64,000 nt of DNA, taken from assembly GCF_000208865.1 (NCBI RefSeq), contig NC_018387.1, positions 1,426,001 through 1,490,000 on the forward strand. The letters are read 5' to 3'. The stretch is from Neospora caninum Liverpool (lineage: Eukaryota > Apicomplexa > Conoidasida > Eucoccidiorida > Sarcocystidae). Under the pieces are notes generated by a model, which did no database searches, was not told the DNA's origin, and saw only the letters and a program-made list of their open reading frames with translations. Positions 1 to 12,228 of this stretch are shown piece after piece. The position numbers and the translations under genes were made by a program. Numbering within the stretch: the stretch's first letter is position 1; each line of letters starts with the position of its first letter.

Positions 1-388
1 GCTCGTTGCCTGTTGCAAGCCAATCGTTGCACATTGACTTTCTCGCACACCTCTGCTGAAAGAGGGGGTTCCTCAGTAATTTTTGCAAAGCAGGTAGGCA
101 GGTAGCTCGCTGGTAAAACGATCATGTGAAGGCTCTTTATCGGTGCTGACACAAGAAACCCACTGCGCTTCACGCGCCGCCCTCTCAACGACAGGCGACC
201 GCGCCTTACACCCAAGCGTTTTCAAGCAACGTAGTAGTCAGTAAAAAGTCGCTGCTGGCCAAGGTGTGAAAAAGCCCACCTTTTCCCCACGCATTCTGAT
301 GCAGTGATATTGTGCCTTCAACTTTCCTCGACGACGGGCGAACGGCGCTTCGATGCAACGGCGTACCCGATTTGCTGGCGCGCCAGAT
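1..388. other. 3' flank of the TRM13 gene
   Basis: This stretch lies beyond the stop codon of the minus-strand TRM13 gene and presumably carries its 3' UTR. I see no coding exon, repeat or RNA gene in it. The short open frames here have no family signature and no splice context. Confidence 0.5.
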
Positions 389-3300
389 TCATGAGCCCGC
401 GGAAGCTAGGATGACAAAGTTCTCAGGAGAACACGAGCTTGACGCGAATCTCCGCATGGTGGCAGATTCAAAGCCCTCTTTTCGTAGCCATATCAGCCTA
501 ATTGTCCAACACATACGGAGCGCCACATTTCCATAATGACAAGAACATAAGTGCTGGATGTAGTGCAAGCATAAAAAACAAGGGATCTTCACGAAAATCA
601 CCTCGTTACATGCTAGTGGGGCCGCCCAGGCAGTGGCGAAGGTGGATCTACATATGTCGAACAAAACGCCGGAAAGTTCCGCCGCAACCGTATGGCAGCC
701 TTAGCATTCTGATATGATGTCTGTGCAAGCTGAACTCGACGGAATGGTCCTCGAGTTTTCCTTACCGACAAAGATCCAACAGTCTCTTAATTAGGCTTCC
801 AGTGCGTTGTTTGTCACCACTCGCACCCGTCGCCCAGCTGCACAAGAACGTACGAATAGAATGGAAACAGGGATATCAAATTAATACCCTGAGCAGGTAG
901 CTGCCTTGAATGGAAGGGCTGTCTGACGGAGCACGCACCTCTGGCCACGCCGAGCGGAAAGGCCAAAGAGGTACTTACCCCGTAGCGGCTGCAAGGCGTG
1001 GAAATTCCTCGTCGGCGAAGCCTAGTTTCCTCAAAATCTCCACGCCGACGAAAGACTGTTCGTCGCATCTGATTGTACAAAGGGAAAGAGCAACTTCAAG
1101 TGAGCTCCCTTCCCTCATACGCTACATCTACAGTTGCCGCGTGGAGTCCTCAGTGCGAAACGTGGTTCAAGACGAGCGATACAACATGCAAGGCGAACAA
1201 TGTGCTAAGGGACTCACGATGTCACCGTAAAGTGTTTTTCGCGCACAGAAATGATGGGGGCCGGGAAAAGCACACTGGCATACACCAAGCAGTTCACGCC
1301 TCCAGTTGCCCCTTCAAAAGCTGCAGGTGCGCTTCCCGGCGTGAGCCGCCTGATATCTAGATGCAAATGCAGAACTCGCGTGAAGTCTCACCTGTGGTGG
1401 CAGCAGGGGGCAATGCAAAGGCACAGCGAAACCTCGGACGGATCCACGATTCTCCTCGGGCCTGCTTCTGCAACAGCTTCACGCTGCAGGCCACTGTCCC
1501 CGGTGGACTGCCTCGGGCACATTGCTTTTATTTCGGTAAAAGCTTTCCGGCATCGCACAAAGCACCTGACAACCAGGACGCATGACAAACACAAGGACTT
1601 CCCTCAGCCGACTCGTCGAGGCAGCTGTTCACTGATGGTGGAGCAGTAGCCGCGTACGCTCTACCGCTTATTGAACGATGAACGTCTGCTTCAGGACAGA
1701 GTGCACTCCACAAATGAGACGGCAGCGGGCAGTTATGCTGGCAAAAACGGACTTCTCCTCATGGCAGCTTCCCACGTGTAGTGCTAACGTAGTCAACACG
1801 AAGTACAAACACACCGCCTACCAGCTGGTTGCGCGCTGCCGTACTAACCACGTAATACTTCGCATCAAATATCCCGGCATGATCTGGCCTCATACCGGTG
1901 TCTTCCACAGGAAATATAATTCGGGGTTTCTTTCACTAAATAGAAAGAGTAAGTGTCCGATCATCAGAAAAATGCTTCATGCTAAGCTGGTGCACGGCAA
2001 CGCCATGTGGGTAACCTAAACGGCGCGTGGTGAAGGCAGATTGATAGCGTCCCGCACGCCAAACACCCTGGTCGGGTCCTCCAAAATCGAGCAACACCCA
2101 CACGAACGCAGGAATTGCAGCAAAGATCATGAAAAGGTACCTCTCTTACCGCAGGGCAACGTCAGTGCCACCCCCGCACAGGTGCTTGGCAACTCCTAGC
2201 ACGCGCTCTGCGGGCTTGTTCAGGAAGTGACTTTCCAGGCAATTTTCCATTCTGCAGAAGATAGGACAGTTGAAAAACAACTCTCAGTGGCGGTAGCTGT
2301 TCCGTACGAATGCGGCGAATTAGAAACGCAGCTGGAAAGTGATCCTCAAAGTCTTTGTGACAACCACACGTCCGCAAGCATTCAGTGCGAGGCGCTCCTA
2401 CAAGATCTCGCTCACGTCAGGCCACACTGTGTCGCCTGTCATCCCGTTCCTTGCTTTCATTTCTCACACAGCGCACAAAGCCGTGGTAAGAGTCTTTCCG
2501 CATACTGGCTGGGAAGACGGGGAAGTTCACGCCGCTTGAAGCAGTGTCCTATATGAAGAAAATGTTCCACGAAAATGCAGTCTAGCAGTTTTCTAGTAGG
2601 TCCAATCATCGGGCATCAACTACAACCATGCACGACGGCCTTACTCTTTCATGTCCGCGCCACCTTTGAAGCCCAGCTGCTTCGTTAGTTCCCAGTACGC
2701 ATCGAGGGACGCCTCGCTGTCACAAAATTGATCTCGAAGCGTGGGCGCCTGCTGTGGAGTGCATGCATTCTCCTGTTTTTCCGGCGATCTCCGCCTCGTG
2801 GGTGCCACACCGGGCAACAGTTCACCATCTTTAGAAAGGTCGTCATTTCTGTTCGTCGAAGCCTGCTTTGTGGCGTTGCGTCCATCTGCCTGCGTTACAT
2901 CTCCTTCGAGCCGAGTCGGATCGGAGTCAATCGGTTCCCGTATGGGAGCAGAACGCCGCGGAAAGAGGCAGCAGTTATGCTGGTGCAACAGCTTGAAGAA
3001 GGAGGGTATGTGGGGCCTTAGAGGGAAACATGCACGAGGGGAGAAAGCGGTAGCATTTGCGCGCCGACAGACTGGCCGACGTCAACCACACGCGCGACAC
3101 GTCGACGCCACCTCACAGAATTCAGGGAGCTGCAGAATGCTACGCAAACCGCCTTCCCATCTCGCGATGTAGAGACATGATGCACGGGACAGGCCACGCA
3201 CTTCCGCACCAGCCGCGGAACGGCTGTCCACTATCCAGGAAGCAAGTGGAGTTCCCCGCACCGTCCTCAGCTCCATGAATGGCATAGCAGTTCGCTGTCA

Positions 3301-6300
3301 GTCCACAGAAAGAAACACAGACGTACCATTGCCACGAACAGCCTCACACAGCTGGTGCTGGAATGTGTTTCACCCAGGCACTATCGAAGCTCTTCTGGGA
3401 ATTATGCGACCAGTGAGATGTCGGCATACATTGAAACCGCCTTCACAAGTCAGAAGTCTGAATTGACGTACTGCCTTCTATACCACTTCTCGAAGCTATC
3501 GGGGGGAACCCAACTTCGCTTCCGAGCAACCCAGACAGCAGGGATGTGCCCACAAGTCTCACAACCGGCTGCCGCTGGAGTCCACCATCAATTTAGATCT
3601 CTACGCGTTCATGAACACTCCCCGCCCACACTTGCACACATCGCCTTGGGCTGTCACACCAGAAAAGTACGGACACTATCTACGCGAAAGGTAACCGCTG
3701 CAAGAAACCGTCCCAGTCTCACAAATTTTTGTTTCCCAACACGAAGATTCGCTTACTGTCGAAGGGCGCGGGAGTCTCCCAAATTCATGTAGCGAAGCAT
3801 TGCGCGTAAGTCGAAGTCAGAAATGTCGATCCGCAAGCGGACGACATGGCGGACAAAGCGCGGGTCCTCACGGCTACCATTCTGATCATCCTGCCTTTCG
3901 CCTCCCTCTGAACTGGCAGCCTCCATAGCGCCGGCATGCTTCCTCTTTTTAAAATGGTTTTCACTGCGGATCCTCTTGGCGCTCATCGACTGCATCTCCT
4001 CATCCTTTAGCTCCTTGGCGTTTCTTCGCGCTTCACGCTCAACGACCACGAACCGGACACCGACCACCTTTCCCCTGTCTCGTTCCTCGGTTTGCAGCGA
4101 AACGTCTGGATTCACTTTCTCATGCGATATCTCGTCATCTGCGGCGGCTCTTTCTCTTTTCTTCGGGTGTTCGTCGCCCGGCACGCAGGCCTCTTCCGGT
4201 TGGCCCCCACTCGCTTGCGTTGCTGAAGCACGCCGCTTGGCTGCATCCGCAAAAGCTGCCACGGTCCAGGTGGCAAGCCATCGAGTGAGTGCCGCCTTCC
4301 CTGCGAGCGACACCAGGACGGACAGGGGACACAGGATGAAACTCGCAGCCTACCTGTCAATATATAGCAGCGCTGTCCTTGTCCTTGTTTCTAAGGTGCC
4401 TTTTTCCTAGGAATATAGAGTGAAACGCACGCCACCAATACAGAAAGCATCAGAGCAGCGTTGCTAGCTGCTCAGCAGCACACCCTCATTCCGACAAGAC
4501 ATGTCAGCCACTCCGCCGCTACTGGCCATCGAGCGCTTCCCCTGGCGGCGCTACGATGACGAGCGAGACACGCAACACACGATGGTGCCAGGATACCACC
4601 ACATCTCTGCGGTGTCCACAAGCAATTTCCTCGTGCGGAAGTGTGTGACGATACGTACTAGCATAAGCAGAGACGTGGGACGACGACACATACCAAGCAG
4701 ACGATGTCAGTGACCCGCACACACGAGCTTTTTACAAAGGTCTCCGGCGTCTTTTTTCCCTTTGGCTGGCTTTAGCAGGAAAGGAGACGGGTGCCGGGAG
4801 ATTCAGGCCTCAAAGTCTAGAGACTACCGTGTTCTATATTTCAGTGCGAAGGCGTTCCCGATGCATCGCGCCGCCGTGTGCAGTCGAATGTCCTATACGG
4901 ATGCTCGCCCTCTCACCGGCTCCAAGCTCGACGACGAGGAGACTCTGCAGGGCGTCCCGGCTCGTGGGGAGGAACCCGACGAGGGCGCAGATGGCGACCA
5001 GTTGTGCATTTTGTTCGTCATGTTTGTCCATGAGCGCCATCACCTTCCGGAGCCACGCCAGAGGAGACAGCCCGAGAGACTCAAGAAACGACGTGGAGAA
5101 AGCTAAGGGAAACATGCCTTCTGTCGAACCTTCTCCGTTTTGGGGTTCAGCTGGGTCGCTTACGGAGCCTCGCCTCTGGCGCTGTCGGTGCTGGGCAGCT
5201 GCTTTGCTGGCACGCGTAATGCAGTCCATGAGGATGGACGCTCGCCTTTCTTCTTCTGCGTCAGTGCCTCGTTTCCTCCCCAGTGTGTCGGAAACAACAG
5301 AGCCTTCGTGCTCGGTGTGTCCCGTCTTTTCAGCTCGGGTAGAGGTTAAATCATCCCGCTCGTGAGTCGCGCGCTGTTCAGACACGGCAGCTGCTCGAAG
5401 AAGCTCAGCCGCGGGGTTCCACCCGTATCGCTCGTGTCTCTCTACCTCTTCAGTGTCCTGTGCTAGTTCGTCTGAAGCCGGTGGCAGAACAAGCGAGAGA
5501 GAAAGTCCGAGCTCCTCGCAGCACTGCTTCACTGCGCGGAGAACTCTTTTGTGCAACTCTTCAATGTCCAAAGGAGGCAGAGGAGACGGCGACAGACAGG
5601 CGGAAGAGGAGGGCGAGATGCACACTGTGATGCGAGGCGAGGGTGAAGATGTGTCAGGCTTCGTGTCGGCGGCCGCGCCCTCGCTTCGAACTGTTTCGAC
5701 TATCGTTTCTATCGGCTCACCGTCCCCTGCTCCAGGCTTTCGGGGTTGATCGTCGCCTGAAAAGCGCACCGATGAGTTCGAGCCTTCTCGCTTACTAGCC
5801 TGGTCAATCGCTCTCTCGGCCTTTCCGTTGGCCTCTCCCGTCTCGCCGCAGTTACATCCAGGAAGGACAAAGGGCAGCAGGTGAGCAAAGGCCATGTCTC
5901 TTATTTTCGTGCACTTCCTCACGTGAGCGGAAACCCTGCCCAGGTAAATGGAGTGTCGCGGATCGACCGGACAGGGAATGCGGTCCTCCAAATTTTCACC
6001 ACCTTCAACTGCTTCATGACCGCCCGAAACGCTGCCTCGTGCCAGGGCCTTCTTTCCCTTTCTCCCGTCCAACTGAGCAGGCGCGCACGCAGCTGAGTCT
6101 TCTCCTGACGCCCCTGCGCCTTCCCTGGTTCTCCCATAAGAAGCGCTCCCGCCAAGCGATGTTTCTGCGCAGTCTCGTCCCTCGGCTGGCTTTATCGAGC
6201 AGGAAGAAGACGAAGAGGTGGCCACCGAACACGAGCTCTCTTGAAGAGCTCCAGGGCGCGCTCCAGCTGCCGACCTCGCATCCGGAAACAGCGGATTCGG

Positions 6301-6405
6301 CCAGTCTGTTCTGCTCTCCCCTCTGCGGTTGGAAACGTTTCCCTGGTATTCTGCTGGTTCCTTTGCAACGGCGCCCTCAGCGCCGTGCCCTGAGACGTCT
6401 GCCAT
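389..6405 (-). CDS. TRM13: tRNA 2'-O-methyltransferase TRM13 homologue, multi-exon
   Basis: TRM13 methylates the 2'-OH of nucleotide 4 in the acceptor stem of certain tRNAs, using S-adenosylmethionine. Exons read on the minus strand are 6405-4917, 4300-3757, 3016-2645, 2251-2150, one small unresolved exon, 1483-1392, 1068-979, 837-766 and 497-389. All junctions shown are GT-AG and phases match except across the gap. Family marks in order: a CHHC zinc finger (C145, H151, H161, C165; CPVDPRHS...HVRKC), the SAM loop VVELGAGK split across the first intron, RLRIDI near 3835, VAKHLCGGGTD near 2180, CCHHRCDEQSFVG across the 1392/1068 junction, GWATGASGDKQRTGSL, and the C-terminal WLRKEGFES...SPENFVIL block. 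The protein exceeds 950 residues, much longer than yeast or human TRM13. The excess lies in a Ser/Ala/Glu-rich region between finger and SAM motif and in two charged inserts (4250-3880 and 3016-2645). The start at 6405 is the first Met of a 523-codon open frame. It is divergent from the tRIP gene. Confidence 0.93.
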
Positions 6406-7726
6406 GGATCAGGCGGTCAGTAATGAAAACTCGGCGAGGCACCCTGCGCATTAATCAGTCGAATGATGCCATGCCACCAGCACACCACTGCCGTGGACAG
6501 AGAGGTTTGAAGTTAGAGGTGGAATTGCGGGGTACGGAAGATACACCACAGCAGACACAGCGGCAACGTTTCCAGCAACGGCAGGACAACGAGCGAGTAT
6601 CACATACGCGGACCTTGAGCGCTCTCTGCAGCGCTGGTGTGGCACGTGACAGAGGAAGTCTCCAGGCAAGCAACCGCTTCCTTGACGTCTTCTGCTCACC
6701 TTAGATTCACGTTCATCCCGAGTACTCTGGGCGCCACTGCACATGTGGACTTGCTTGAAAAAGCGTTCGGGAGCGCCTTTAAGTCGGCCGGATGAATAAT
6801 CAGACTGGCATGTGACCCCTGTGAGGAGCGAGGATGCAATAACAAAAACCTACGCATAGCGTGGAGAAAACATCGAAACAAGCAGGCAGGCCACCGGTCC
6901 GGTGGTGTGGCTAATATGGCCGGTGAGTGTGCAAGGGACTATCTGAACGAAAGAGAATGAGAAACCGAGCGTGTGTCGAAACATTCAATGGAGCCTTTCA
7001 CTGCGAGGCCCTAACGAGAGAATACAGAAGAATCAGACGCATATAACGCTGAACCGGTCGGGAGACTCAAAACCCCGTGGGCCGGACTCTTCGCACAAGA
7101 AAGACCATTCTAGTCATGAAGGATAAACTTAATGGGACTGTGACACATCAGCAGCGCTTTTCCTTGTGACAAAATGCGTCGTGCTGTTTCCTTCTGTAGT
7201 CTATCTGATCGGCATGAGTGATTCTCTCTCAAAATGTTTTTCCTTATTTTGTCAGGCATGCAGGTTTTTTATCGCGCATGCGCATGCGCGGGCCGGAACC
7301 ACGGGGCCGAGCGCGACAGAATTACCCTCATTACGAGACACGCTAGTGCATGCATGCCCTTTGGCGTTCTCGTCTCGTGCTTTTTCTCGGGTCTGAAGCG
7401 GCATTTTCTACCAGTTTGCTTTTTTCGGTCCCTTCAAGTGGCACGTGTGTCACCGTCGTTCTGTCCGTTTCAGCTGAAAAACAAGACTAGCAACGCTCCT
7501 GTGGCAACTGCCTGTACCGTTTTCTGTGGACGTCACCGTTTCCTCTCCCGTAAGAAAAGGAAAGAAACATAGTCGAGCAGGGCGACCAAGGCGTAGGCAT
7601 GGATGACAGGTTAGCATCAGGGAGCTTGTTAGCGTGTCGTTTCCTCCTCAAACGCGCCTCTCCTCGTGCGTTTCCGCCCTCCAGTTTCTCCGTGCGTTCT
7701 GTTCCGGACCTTACTTTCGCTCAGCC
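6406..7726. promoter_or_regulatory. Shared divergent promoter region between TRM13 (-) and tRIP (+)
   Basis: These 1.3 kb separate two divergently transcribed start codons, so both promoters and 5' UTRs should lie here. The clearest motif is overlapping TGCATGC at 7347-7357. TGCATGC is a known over-represented promoter element in Toxoplasma. A CATG-rich palindromic stretch (GCGCATGCGCATGCGC) lies near 7273-7288. The activity of either is inferred, not shown. No coding exon is evident. Confidence 0.5.
7347..7357 (+). promoter_or_regulatory. Overlapping TGCATGC motifs upstream of tRIP
   Basis: Two overlapping copies of TGCATGC share four bases, 370-380 bp before the tRIP start codon. The heptamer is enriched in T. 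gondii promoters. Function here is inferred from position alone. Confidence 0.4.
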
Positions 7727-10700
7727 ATGGAGCTCCTCTACGATTCGACGCCCGCTGGTCTCGCAACCGCCCTCGTGGGGCGCTATGTTAAGCCCTGCCT
7801 TCTCCAGCGCCAGCCGCCGGTCCCCCTCTCTCTGTGCTTCATGGGCACTGAGGCGAAGGCGTACCTGAAAGTCAACGAAGTCCGTAATTCTGACACGAGT
7901 CGCCCGCAATCCCATCCTCCGTCTTCTCACGTTCCGTCGATCGTAAAACCGCGCACCGCGGTAGCTATCCTCGAGCGTTCTACGGGCAACTGTCTCTCCC
8001 TGAAGCTGTGTGCGAAGCGCCCCCCGCCCCCGTCCGAATCTGGGTCCGGAAGTTCACATTATACTGCATATATATATATATATTATACGCGTGTAGATGT
8101 CTCTTTCTCCATATGGCCTACATTTTCTTCGGTCTGTACGATGCCGCTGGTGTCCTGTGCAGATCGAGCTTCCTGTCCTTCTTGCCGCCAAAGACGGTGC
8201 CGGAGCAGAACCGGCGTTTCCGCCTCTTCGTGAACCCGCCTCCATTTTGAGGCGCCTGGCCAGTGAGGCGACTCTCACGCCCGGATCTGGGAAAGGCCCA
8301 GCCCCCGGAACACTCCTGCTTGGCGGTGAAACTGACGTTGAACAGGCAAGTCTTCGGAGTTCGGGTCCTTGGACTTCTTCCTTCGGAAATTCCACTCTGG
8401 TTCGTTTTGGTCCTGCCTGCGCTTCCGAATGTCTCGCTTCTCCACCCAGGACACCACCGTGGGGACGTATTTTCTTCCAGCTTGATGTTTGCTCTGGCCG
8501 CATCGTCACCCCTGCTGCATGAGCAGCTGTACCTATGGCGTTTTCCACCTGAGGGAGATCCAAATGTGTTTTTGTTATCGTCTTCTTCGTCTACGCGGTC
8601 GAGAAATGCAGTGGCCGTCCGATGGATGTCAATCCGTTTTCCCATTTTTCGTCATGTGACGCCTCCCCGCAACCGTCATTTGTCACGCCGTGCCCCGTCA
8701 AGGTCATCATTTTGGGTTGCACTCGACTGTTGTCTTCCCTCCCTCGTGTCACTTTTCCTGTCTCATAATCCTTCTTGGCCATCCTTTTTCAGGCGCAGGT
8801 GTCGCAGTGGCTGTCTTTCTGCTGCGAGAACAACTTCGCGATTCGAGGCGCCTCGCTGTTCCAGAATCTGCACTCTCACCTGGCTACACGGACTTTCTTC
8901 TGTGGAGAGCATCTCACTATCGCAGATTTCGCCGTCTTCGTTTCCTGCTATGCCTGGATGGTAAGAGAAGAGAGTCGAATGCATAGTTTGCAGTGCTGAG
9001 GGCCGTCCTGCCGACATCATTTCCTGTACGATCTCAAATGCTTTTCCGGTTCGGGCTCAAGCCCGAAGTCGTGCATTTCATCGGCATGGTGGTGAAACGT
9101 CTTTTTTGTGGGCATTCGTCTCCCCTGACCCGATTTGGACCAGGGAGATAGGTCTGAGGACCCGGATGGTAAACTGTCACACCGTCATTTCCTTTTGGTT
9201 CCCATCCCTCGTTTTCCGTCCTTCAGGCCTCGGCTTCTCAGAAAGAACGCATCCTGTATTGCAACTTGACGCGCTGGATGGACTACATTCAACACCTTCC
9301 AGGTACGAGTGGAATGAGGCGTAGGGACCCTGACGCGATGGTCGTCGTTTGCCGTAGCAGAGTTCTTAGTCACCTCACTTTTTCCTTAACTTCTGCTTCT
9401 GCCTTTCCCTTGTTTTCTACGCCTTTCTCCCATCGTTTCAAGGCAGTTTCCGTTTTTTTCCACCCTCATCAGCGGGCAGCAATAGCCAATCTAGCGCTGG
9501 TGCAGCTGATCTGCCTACTTCAACTTGTGAACTCCATCGTTTCTCAGTGAAAATGTACGATTCGATCCTAGGACGTCTTAGAGAATCAAACGGGTTCATC
9601 CTACCGGTACAGAGAGCAGAGTGGGGTAATCGATCTCCGACGACAAAGCGAACGGTGGCGCATCCCAGACCGTCCCTTTTCAAGTCTGTCATGTCCCTGT
9701 GTATGTTGAGGCCTAGACGCAGAGGGGACGAGTTTCCTTACTTCCTCACGTGTTTCGGCCACGTCCCATGGGTATTGGTAGGTTTGTCTCTCTCGACGTG
9801 TGTTTCGTCGCAACAAGACCATTCCTTTGGATGTGTGTTCTGTGCTGTTTGTCCCCCTTGTCCAGGGGTCATGAACTCTGTCGACCAGCTCCCACTTCTC
9901 AATCTTCTCCCTCCGCCTCAGGTACGGGTCCCGTTAAATACGTTCGAGCCAAGCTGTACAAGGGAGGGGCCCAGCAGCGCGAACACCCACTTCCGTTGCA
10001 TTTCTGCTTTGCGTTATATTGTTCGAACGTGGCGTGTAGATGTCGCACTCACCCCTATACCGGCCATCTACGCGAAGGGGAGAGTCTGCGCAAGCTCATC
10101 TCTCGTAAAACTGGTTTTTAATACTCTCTGTACCTATCCTCCAGACGGTTAGCGCGGCGCCGAGCGACGCTGGTGCTGCCTCCGCGCAGGCGGCGGCAAA
10201 GCAGCAAGCGGGCTGTGGAACCAAGCAAAGCAGCAAGAAATCTGCAGAACCCCAAATGAGTGGCGAGTGTCGGTCAAATGATGCCCCTAAGAAGAAAGGC
10301 GAAAAAGGGGCAGGTGGAAATGACAAGAAAGGCAGTGGTCGAGCAAAACAGAGCACCGCCGGTTCGTCTTCGAACGGTGGAGCCGCTGCGGCAGATTCCT
10401 CGCGCCCTGTGGAAGATGTGACACGTCTCCGAATGGTGGTGGGCCAGGTCAAGAAAGTCTGGAGGCACCCCGAGGCAGACAAGTGAGTGTATGCCGTCCA
10501 CATGTTTGGATCAAGTCGCGATGTCAAAGCAAATAGCTTCTTGGATTTGCATGTGTAAACCGTCGACTGCGGCGCGTAGTTCCTGTCTCTGCTTCCACTC
10601 TCTGTTTCCACTCTCTGCTTCCACAACCGGTTTTTTGTGTGTAAAAGAGGATGAATGACAACAGGCAAGGTCATGCAGCAGCGGTTTGTCTCATCTTCTC

Positions 10701-12228
10701 TGCAACTATTACTTTTGGTCAGTTTTCTTCATTTGTCTACGTTTTAGGGCTCGTGCGGTTGACTCGCGCGCGTTGTTCCCACTTACGCTTCGAGAAACGT
10801 TCAAATCCCGCTTCGGCTTCCAACTTCCCACCTCATTTTCTTTCCTCTCCTGCAGGCCATTCCTTGCTTCAGGTGGCAATTCTGTATTTGTTTCCTTCGA
10901 GTTCGCATCCTCGTGTGTTGCTGTCATCTGTATTCTTGTTTGCTCTGTAACAGACTGTACTGCGAAGAAGTGGACATTGGGGAGTCAGGCCAGGTGCGGA
11001 TGATCGCCTCAGGGCTGGTGCCCTACATGAAGCCGGAGGAGCTGGAAGGTCAGAAAGTGGTCGTTTTGGCTAACATGAAACCGAAGAATCTCAGGGGCTT
11101 CGCATCTCATGGGATGCTAATTTGCGCGACAAGCAAGGACCATTCCAAGTGTGAATTGATGCGACCACCACCCGACACACCTGTAAGAAGATTGAAAATA
11201 CTGACCTTCCTGCTACTGGCTAGGTTCCGAGAAGACATCGGCTTTTTACGTGTTCTGCACCTTCACGATCATAGGTTTCACCACGAAAAGTGTAATACGC
11301 ACATGGGACTCCCTCGTGAGTTGGTTTGTCTTTCGTGATTATCGTTGCGGTGACGCAAACATATCTGGACAGTTACGGTTGTCTCTGCTTTGCACTTGAC
11401 CAGTGAGTCTGTTTTCGGTGTCTAGTGGAACAGGAAAAAGTTATCTGCCTTCGTGTGGCTTCTGGTACAGATTGGGGAACAGCTTACCTTTGAAGGCCTT
11501 CAGGGTGAACCCGACCCCGTCATGAACACCAAGGAAGGGAAGTACCCTTTTGCTGCTGTTCAGCCGGTAAGAAACCAGTTATGGAGGCTTGTCAGGCTGT
11601 TTGTATGTGTGGCTCGCTGCGTTGTGTAACACCAAGCGAATTCACATTGTCTGACGATACCAGAGACATACTAGCTTTGCGGGCATGCGTCAACAATACG
11701 TACGGGGGCAGGGTGCTGATGGACAGACATTACACACTCTCTTGAGTTTGTGTCTTACTGTGCAGCATTTCTATACTGATGAAAATCGCGTCGGAATGTA
11801 CAAGGTAAGCAGCCAGACTGTATAGGCGAGGCGGACTGTTTTTCAACAACAACAACGGAAAAGAAGCTCCTGAGCAAGAGCTACCGTTGAACTGCGTAGT
11901 GTCGTGCGATTTCCTGAAAGATCAACCCCAACCTTGGGATCGGGCAACCTGGATCATCATTGACACATAGTTCACGCGGTCATAGTGCGTGATAGGAACA
12001 GGGTGGTGAGCGTGGAGAGAACCTGTGTAATCCGGTATCGAAAACTGTGCGGTAGGATCTCCGTGCTACTCGCCACCGTGTGATGCGGCTGATATTAGCA
12101 CATAATTGCAGAATCTAAGGCGTGGTCACGGTTCCATGTGTTTCTCTTTCCTTTTACAGACACATAGGTTCATGACAAAGCAAGGGCCAGTCTTCTGTGA
12201 CTCCATTGTCGGAGGCACGATTTCGTAA
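7727..12228 (+). CDS. tRIP / p43-like tRNA-binding protein (GST-like domain plus EMAPII-type domain), 468 aa
   Basis: This is an aminoacyl-tRNA-synthetase-associated tRNA-binding protein of the Arc1p/AIMP1 family. The Plasmodium relative (tRIP) sits on the parasite surface and imports tRNA. The Toxoplasma relative (p43) scaffolds a multi-synthetase complex. Exons: 7727-7879, 8163-8345, 8793-8960, 9227-9302, 9866-9921, 10145-10482, 10954-11182, 11471-11566, 11766-11804 and 12160-12228; all phases agree. Residues 1-212 form a divergent GST-like module (FFCGEHLTIADFAVF is the typical GST-C helix). Residues 213-290 are a Lys/Ser/Ala-rich linker. Residues 300-468 are the EMAPII-like OB-fold domain with KVWRHPEADKLYCEEVDIGE, NMKPKNLRGFASHGM and the C-terminal FCDSIVGGTIS. 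There is no catalytic synthetase core. The exon 1 donor (GTCCGT) is weak, and the exon 2 donor appears to be GC (see findings). The start is the first Met in frame with the GST-like domain. Confidence 0.93.
8068..8083. repeat. AT dinucleotide microsatellite in tRIP intron 1
   Basis: Eight uninterrupted AT units lie inside the first intron (7880-8162) of the tRIP gene. Confidence 0.9.

Noticed and set aside
3327..3351. Candidate 25-nt microexon in TRM13 (CVRLFVAM)
   Set aside because: Exon 4300-3757 joins directly to 3016-2645 in phase, and the KHLCG exon was found at 2251-2150, so the microexon is not needed.
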